Shown piece by piece: positions 48,627-52,456 of a stretch of 52,456 nt of DNA. Each line of letters begins with the position of its first letter. The first letter of the stretch is position 1. Below the pieces are notes generated by a model that worked only from the letters and a program-made list of their open reading frames with translations, did no database searches and had not been told where the DNA came from. Origin of the DNA: a virus; the IMG/VR virus record IMGVR_UViG_3300020411_002342, positions 1 through 52,456 of that record; one strand, given 5' to 3'. Both the position numbers and the translations under genes were made by a program.

Positions 48627-49277
48627 ATGAAACTCATTACAGAAGAAATTGATCAGGTTGAAGTTATCGTTGAGGAAAGAAACGGTAAGAAGAATCTTTT
48701 TATTGAAGGCATTTTCCTTCAAGGAGAGATTAAAAATCGTAATGGAAGATTGTATCCAATAGAGACTCTTGGTCGTGAGGTACAAAGATACAACGAAAAT
48801 TTTGTTGTTAAAGGTCGTGCTCTTGGTGAACTTGGTCATCCTGATGGACCAACTGTTAATCTTGACAGAGTTTCACATAAGATCACAAGTCTTCGCCAAG
48901 AAGGTACTAACTTTATTGGTAAGGCACAAATACTTTCCACACCAATGGGAAGCATTGCCAAGAATCTTCTTGATGAAGGTGTTAAACTTGGTGTTTCCTC
49001 AAGAGGCGTTGGTTCACTAAATAAAACCAATGAGGGCTATAGTGTAGTAGGAGAAGATTTTACTCTTGCGACTGCTGCTGATATAGTTGCCGATCCTTCA
49101 GCTCCAGATGCTTTTGTAGATGGAATTATGGAAGGAAAAGAATGGGTTTGGGATGGAGGAGTTCTTCGTGAACGTCTTGCATCAAGGACTTATAAGAGAA
49201 TTAATACTCTCGTTGATCAAAAACGTCTTGACGAACAAAAGTTAAACGTATTTGAAGATTTCTTAGCAAATCTCTAA
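48627..49277 (+). CDS. 21: prohead maturation protease gp21
   Basis: 216 residues (T4 gp21 212). The catalytic His (H71 in LGELGHPDG) and Ser (S124 or S125 in LGVSSRGVGS) of this serine-protease family are visible, together with DFTLATAADIVADPSAP. It is the phage-prohead protease that degrades the core and trims gp23 after (L/I)-x-E. In T4 the N-terminus is removed autocatalytically. It follows directly after the preceding stop (TAAATG). Confidence 0.95.
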   Translation: MKLITEEIDQVEVIVEERNGKKNLFIEGIFLQGEIKNRNGRLYPIETLGREVQRYNENFVVKGRALGELGHPDGPTVNLDRVSHKITSLRQEGTNFIGKAQILSTPMGSIAKNLLDEGVKLGVSSRGVGSLNKTNEGYSVVGEDFTLATAADIVADPSAPDAFVDGIMEGKEWVWDGGVLRERLASRTYKRINTLVDQKRLDEQKLNVFEDFLANL

Positions 49278-49279
49278 TT

Positions 49280-49287
49280 TATAAATA
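49280..49287 (+). promoter_or_regulatory. T4-type late promoter, perfect box
   Basis: TATAAATA, exact T4 late consensus, 38 bases before the gp22 ATG; CGGAG supplies the ribosome site. It probably drives gp22 and gp23. Confidence 0.75.
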
Positions 49288-49324
49288 AATATAGATTAAA
49301 TAAAGGTATTCGGAGAAAAGTTCA

Positions 49325-50461
49325 ATGTCTCGTGGTACGAAATTACAAGAAATGGAAGTAGGTACTAAACAGTCAGTAACCGCTGTGAATAAAGACGCTG
49401 CCCCTGGTGACAAAGCAATGAAAACTATGGCAGGTGTCACTTATCAGGATTTAGGCGGTCCTACTCCAGATAATTCTAAACCAGATGATGACTCTAACAA
49501 GTTATCAGTTGGTTCTGGTGTTGCTGATGGCGCCCATGCTAAAAACCTCAAGTCTGTAAAAGGATTCATGAAAAAGTTCGAACCAAATAAAGTAACTGGT
49601 GAAGAAGTCGAAGCAAAAGAAGAGGAAGTAATTGCTGAAGACGAAACAGTTAATAAGGAAGAAACTGTAGTTTCTCAAGAAGAGACTGTTGAAGAAGAAA
49701 AGGTAGAGGAAAAAGTTATCCCCGAACTCAACGATGATGTTGATATTGAGGATGATGTAAATGCTCTTCTTGGCGGACAAGAACTTTCTGAGGAATTCCG
49801 TGAGAAAGCAAAAACTATTTTCGAAGCTGCTCTCAAGTCAAAAGTTATTGAGATGAGAGAAGCTCTCGAAGCACAACATGAAGCTAAACTTGTAGAAGAA
49901 GTTGAAGCTATGAAAGGTGAACTTGTCGAACGTGTTGACTCCTATTTGGAGTACGTGGCCGATGAGTGGGTTCAAGAGAACACCCTTTCAATCGAACATG
50001 GTCTTAAGACCGAAATGACAGAATCATTCCTTGAAGGAATGAAAGGTCTTTTTGAAGAACATTATGTATCAATCCCTGACGAAAAATATGATGTCGTTGA
50101 GAATATGGTAGGAAAACTAGATGACATGGAGTCAAAACTCAACGAGCAAATCGAGAAGAATATAGCAATCAACAAGCGTCTCGCAGAGGCAACTGCTGAT
50201 GGTATCCTTTCCGACGTTTCTGAAGGACTAGCGTCCACTCAGAAGGAAAAGCTCGCTTCCCTAGCCGAAGGTATTGAGTTTGAAAGTGAAGAATCTTATA
50301 AGGAAAAGCTTGAAACTCTAAAAGAGTCATATTTCAAGACTGCTCCAAAGAGAAGTGAATCCGAAGACCTGAACGAATCAGCTGAAACTCCAGTTGAAGT
50401 ACCAGCTGGAAGAATGTCAGCATACTTGCAGGCACTTCAAAACACTGCTCAAAGCAATTGA
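49325..50461 (+). CDS. 22: prohead scaffold protein gp22
   Basis: 378 residues against 269 in T4 gp22. The C-terminal two thirds are a highly charged coiled coil (EFREKAKTIFEAALKSKVIE, then YVADEWVQENTLSIEHGLKT), which is the recognised gp22 core. The N-terminus (LQEMEVGTKQSVTAVNKDA, then GVTYQDLGGPTPDNSKPDDD) and a Glu/Val-rich linker (about residues 95-140) are extra. It assembles the inner core of the prohead around which gp23 polymerises, and is then degraded. Confidence 0.93.
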   Translation: MSRGTKLQEMEVGTKQSVTAVNKDAAPGDKAMKTMAGVTYQDLGGPTPDNSKPDDDSNKLSVGSGVADGAHAKNLKSVKGFMKKFEPNKVTGEEVEAKEEEVIAEDETVNKEETVVSQEETVEEEKVEEKVIPELNDDVDIEDDVNALLGGQELSEEFREKAKTIFEAALKSKVIEMREALEAQHEAKLVEEVEAMKGELVERVDSYLEYVADEWVQENTLSIEHGLKTEMTESFLEGMKGLFEEHYVSIPDEKYDVVENMVGKLDDMESKLNEQIEKNIAINKRLAEATADGILSDVSEGLASTQKEKLASLAEGIEFESEESYKEKLETLKESYFKTAPKRSESEDLNESAETPVEVPAGRMSAYLQALQNTAQSN

Positions 50462-50506
50462 TCTCAACTTTGTAAACTGTTCAAACTAAATTTAAGGTAA
50501 ACGCAA

Positions 50507-51904
50507 ATGTTCAATGCCGAACATCTGCAGGAGAAGTGGAAGCCCCTTTTAGAAGCGGAAGGTCTTGATAGTATCAAAGACAATCACAGAAAAGCGGTAA
50601 CTGCTGTCCTGTTAGAGAACCAAGAAAGATTTTTAAGTGAGGAATCACAATTCCTCTCAGAAGGCCCAACAATGTCAGTTGGTAACGGTGGATACACTGG
50701 TTCTGCCACTGCTACTGGCCCTGTTGCTGGTTTCGACCCTGTTCTGATCTCGCTGATCAGACGTTCTATGCCAAACTTGGTCGCATATGACCTTGCTGGT
50801 GTACAACCAATGAACGCACCGACTGGTCTTATCTTTGCGATGAGAAGTCGTTACGTTGATGGAACTAATGCTGACCGTAGACTTGGAACTGAAGCTCTAT
50901 TCAACGAGCCAGATTCTGCATTCTCTGGACAGTCTTCTTCCTTCAGTAACACTAACGGATTTGTTAGTGCTTCTACTGGTTTAGGTACAACTGCTCAGTC
51001 AGGTACTAACCCAGGCGCCCTTAACCCATCTACTAACGCAACTCAGGTTAGTTATGATGTAGGTCAAGGAATGAGAACTGATGACGCTGAGAACTTAGGT
51101 TCTACTGCAGCTGAACAGTTCAACGAAATGGCTTTCAGTATCGAGAAAGTAACCGTTACTGCGAAGTCAAGAGCTCTAAAAGCTGAGTACAGTTTAGAAC
51201 TTGCTCAAGACCTTAAGGCAATCCATGGCTTGAATGCTGAGGCTGAATTAGCAAATATCCTTTCTACAGAGATTCTTGCTGAAATCAACCGTGAAGTTAT
51301 TCGTACCATTTACAAGACTGCTGAAACAGGTGCTCAAGTAAACGTTGCTTCTGCTGGTACTTTCAACCTTGACGTTGACAGTAATGGTCGTTGGAGCGTT
51401 GAGAAGTTTAAGGGACTTCTGTTCCAGATTGAAAGAGATGCCAACGCAATCGCACAAAGAACTCGTCGTGGAAAGGGTAACATCATCCTTTGCTCTGCTG
51501 ACGTTGCTTCTGCATTGACAATGGCTGGTGTACTTGATTACACTCCTGCTCTTAATGCTAACCTTAACGTAGACGACACAGGTAATACATTTGCTGGTGT
51601 TATCAACGGTAAGTACAGAGTGTACATCGACCCATTCTCTGCTAACAGTGCTGCTACTCAGTACTACGTTATCGGATACAAAGGTACTTCTCCATACGAC
51701 GCTGGACTGTTCTACTGCCCATACGTTCCACTACAGATGGTTCGTGCAGTTGGTCAGGACACCTTCCAACCAAAAATTGGATTTAAGACTCGTTACGGAA
51801 TGGTTGAGAACCCATTCTCACAGGGAACTACTCAAGGTTCAGGAACACTTACTGTTAACGCTAACCGTTACTACAGACGTGTTGCTGTTTCCAACCTCAT
51901 GTAA
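50507..51904 (+). CDS. 23: major capsid protein gp23
   Basis: 465 residues (T4 gp23 521). WKPLLEAEGLDSIKDNHRKA is the N-terminal leader, followed by a probable prohead-protease site: FLSE then GPTMS, cleavage expected after E52, fitting (L/I)-x-E. Family-specific blocks include AGFDPVLISLIRRSMPNLVA, YDLAGVQPMNAPTGLIFAMR and YSLELAQDLKAIHGLNAEAE. It forms the capsid hexamers (HK97 fold). Codons are distinctly C-ending and richer in GC than most of the window. A ribosome site (TTAAGG) lies upstream, but no good late box is seen, so expression may rely on read-through from gp22. Confidence 0.97.
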   Translation: MFNAEHLQEKWKPLLEAEGLDSIKDNHRKAVTAVLLENQERFLSEESQFLSEGPTMSVGNGGYTGSATATGPVAGFDPVLISLIRRSMPNLVAYDLAGVQPMNAPTGLIFAMRSRYVDGTNADRRLGTEALFNEPDSAFSGQSSSFSNTNGFVSASTGLGTTAQSGTNPGALNPSTNATQVSYDVGQGMRTDDAENLGSTAAEQFNEMAFSIEKVTVTAKSRALKAEYSLELAQDLKAIHGLNAEAELANILSTEILAEINREVIRTIYKTAETGAQVNVASAGTFNLDVDSNGRWSVEKFKGLLFQIERDANAIAQRTRRGKGNIILCSADVASALTMAGVLDYTPALNANLNVDDTGNTFAGVINGKYRVYIDPFSANSAATQYYVIGYKGTSPYDAGLFYCPYVPLQMVRAVGQDTFQPKIGFKTRYGMVENPFSQGTTQGSGTLTVNANRYYRRVAVSNLM

Positions 51905-51931
51905 TAGAGAAGTTAATATCTCTAATTCCTC

Positions 51932-51961
51932 AAAGACCTCCACATGTGGGGGTCTTTTTTT
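51932..51961 (+). terminator. strong rho-independent terminator after gp23
   Basis: AAAGACCTCCACA (51932-51944) pairs with TGTGGGGGTCTTT (51945-51957) with one G-U pair and a CATG turn, followed by Ts to 51961. It ends the head operon. Confidence 0.9.
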
Positions 51962-51963
51962 GT

Positions 51964-51970
51964 CTAAATA
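51964..51970 (+). promoter_or_regulatory. T4-type late promoter candidate (aaRS-like gene)
   Basis: CTAAATA directly after the terminator T-run and 21 bases before the ATG at 51991. Confidence 0.5.
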
Positions 51971-51990
51971 TATCAGTTTGTCTAAAGATA

Positions 51991-52456
51991 ATGACTGCAC
52001 TGATTGACCCAAAAAAGTATAGTGAGACAGTTGACCTATTGAGGTCATTTTTTTTGTCTAAAAACTTTTTAGAAGTTCACACACAAAATCGTTTAAGTAT
52101 CCTTGCTGCTTGTGAAGATCCAGAAACAGTAGCAACATATGAATACAATGGTCAAGTATGGCCACTACCACAGACAGGTCAAATGTGGTTAGAATATGAA
52201 TTACTATCCAACCCTTCTGCGGAAGGGTTTTTCTGTGTCTCCACTTCATATAGAGCAGAACCAAACCCTGTAGAAGGAAGACATGAAACGATCTTCCCTA
52301 TGTTTGAATTTGAAATGAAGGGAGGAGTAGAGGAACTTGAAGATCTGGAAAAGGAATTATGTGAATGGATAGGATTACCATTAGATAGTGGTAGTATTAG
52401 AACCTATCAAGAATGGTCTGATGTTTATGATACAAAAGAACTTGACCATGAACATG
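51991..52456 (+). CDS. class II aminoacyl-tRNA-synthetase-like protein, Asp/Asn type (partial, runs off the end)
   Basis: Open for 155 codons from the ATG at 51991 to the window edge. Residues about 10-32 (YSETVDLLRSFFLSKNFLEV) fit motif 1 of AspRS/AsnRS. LPQTGQMWLEYELL stands where those enzymes have SPQLYKQ-L. SYRAEPNPVEGRHETIFPMF (motif 2: Arg-x-Glu, then a loop with Arg-His-Glu) and EFEM follow as in the synthetases' FRAE...RH..EFT..E. There is no N-terminal anticodon-binding OB domain before it, so it resembles the stand-alone catalytic cores related to archaeal asparagine synthetase. Whether it charges tRNA or makes another product is unknown. A terminator-like hairpin lies within its first 22 codons. 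Confidence 0.75.
   Translation, partial: MTALIDPKKYSETVDLLRSFFLSKNFLEVHTQNRLSILAACEDPETVATYEYNGQVWPLPQTGQMWLEYELLSNPSAEGFFCVSTSYRAEPNPVEGRHETIFPMFEFEMKGGVEELEDLEKELCEWIGLPLDSGSIRTYQEWSDVYDTKELDHEH
52032..52055 (+). terminator. terminator-like hairpin inside a coding region
   Basis: TGACCT (52032-52037), loop ATTG, AGGTCA (52042-52047), eight Ts (52048-52055). It is located about 14 codons into the synthetase-like gene. It may attenuate expression or be partly fortuitous. Confidence 0.6.

Noticed and set aside
50462-50506. Late promoter before gp23
   Set aside because: Only ACTAAATT is present; it lacks the final A of the box, so it was not called.
1-52456. tRNA, CRISPR array, integrase or diversity-generating retroelement
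   Set aside because: No tRNA T-loop/acceptor pattern, no regularly spaced repeats, no reverse transcriptase or recombinase motif seen by eye in either strand.

Overview
The window is a stretch of a T4-like (contractile-tailed, tailed-dsDNA) phage genome with low GC. The small-gene set (an STHSRIG-type protein at 38, a YDPQVGD-type protein at 1882, a TKYRVTLDFDVFEDFDP-type protein at 4056) and the expanded baseplate genes are what I associate with marine T4-like viruses of picocyanobacteria or SAR11. No photosynthesis gene, tRNA or integrase lies in the window, so the host cannot be fixed from it. All convincing genes are on the + strand.

Region 1 (1-10235) is a hyper-variable early/accessory region: about 35 tiny genes (17-137 residues), mostly without known function, with three recognisable larger ones or types: a dTDP-glucose 4,6-dehydratase-like enzyme (879), a glycosyltransferase-like protein (8553) and a histone-H1-like basic protein (4439). 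It is cut into short transcription units by compact punctuation: rho-independent terminators immediately followed by a -10-like box, often accompanied by a GACACTTT/AAAGTGTC element. Several sigma70-type promoters with exact 17-base spacing are visible (642, 4002, 8005, 8036, 8501). The only long gene-free stretch (7793-8302) holds a tandem pair of near-perfect promoters, direct repeats, an inverted repeat and a G-rich stretch.

Region 2 (10252-42811) is the baseplate/neck/packaging block: gp25, gp6, a 4011-residue gp7-like giant, gp8, a 2552-residue gp9/gp10-position giant, two small virion genes, gp13, gp14, gp15, gp16 (small terminase), a fibre-like gene, a Cys-motif protein and gp17 (large terminase). 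Many genes touch or overlap by 1-4 bases, which implies coupled translation. The same Gly/Tyr-rich and beta-sandwich-like modules have been spread over gp7, gp8, the gp10-like protein, gp14, gp15 and the fibre-like protein.

Region 3 (42853-51961) is the tail-tube/head block: gp18 sheath, gp19 tube, gp20 portal, a small unknown, a gp67-like core protein, an unknown virion-like protein, gp21 protease, gp22 scaffold and gp23 major capsid, closed by a strong terminator. T4-type late promoters (TATAAATA, CATAAATA or CTAAATA) precede most units of regions 2 and 3. The gp18 leader can fold so that its ribosome binding site is hidden in read-through RNA but free in RNA started at the internal late promoter.

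Region 4 (51991-end) is the 5' part of a class II aminoacyl-tRNA-synthetase-like gene (Asp/Asn type) with a second terminator-like hairpin inside its first codons.
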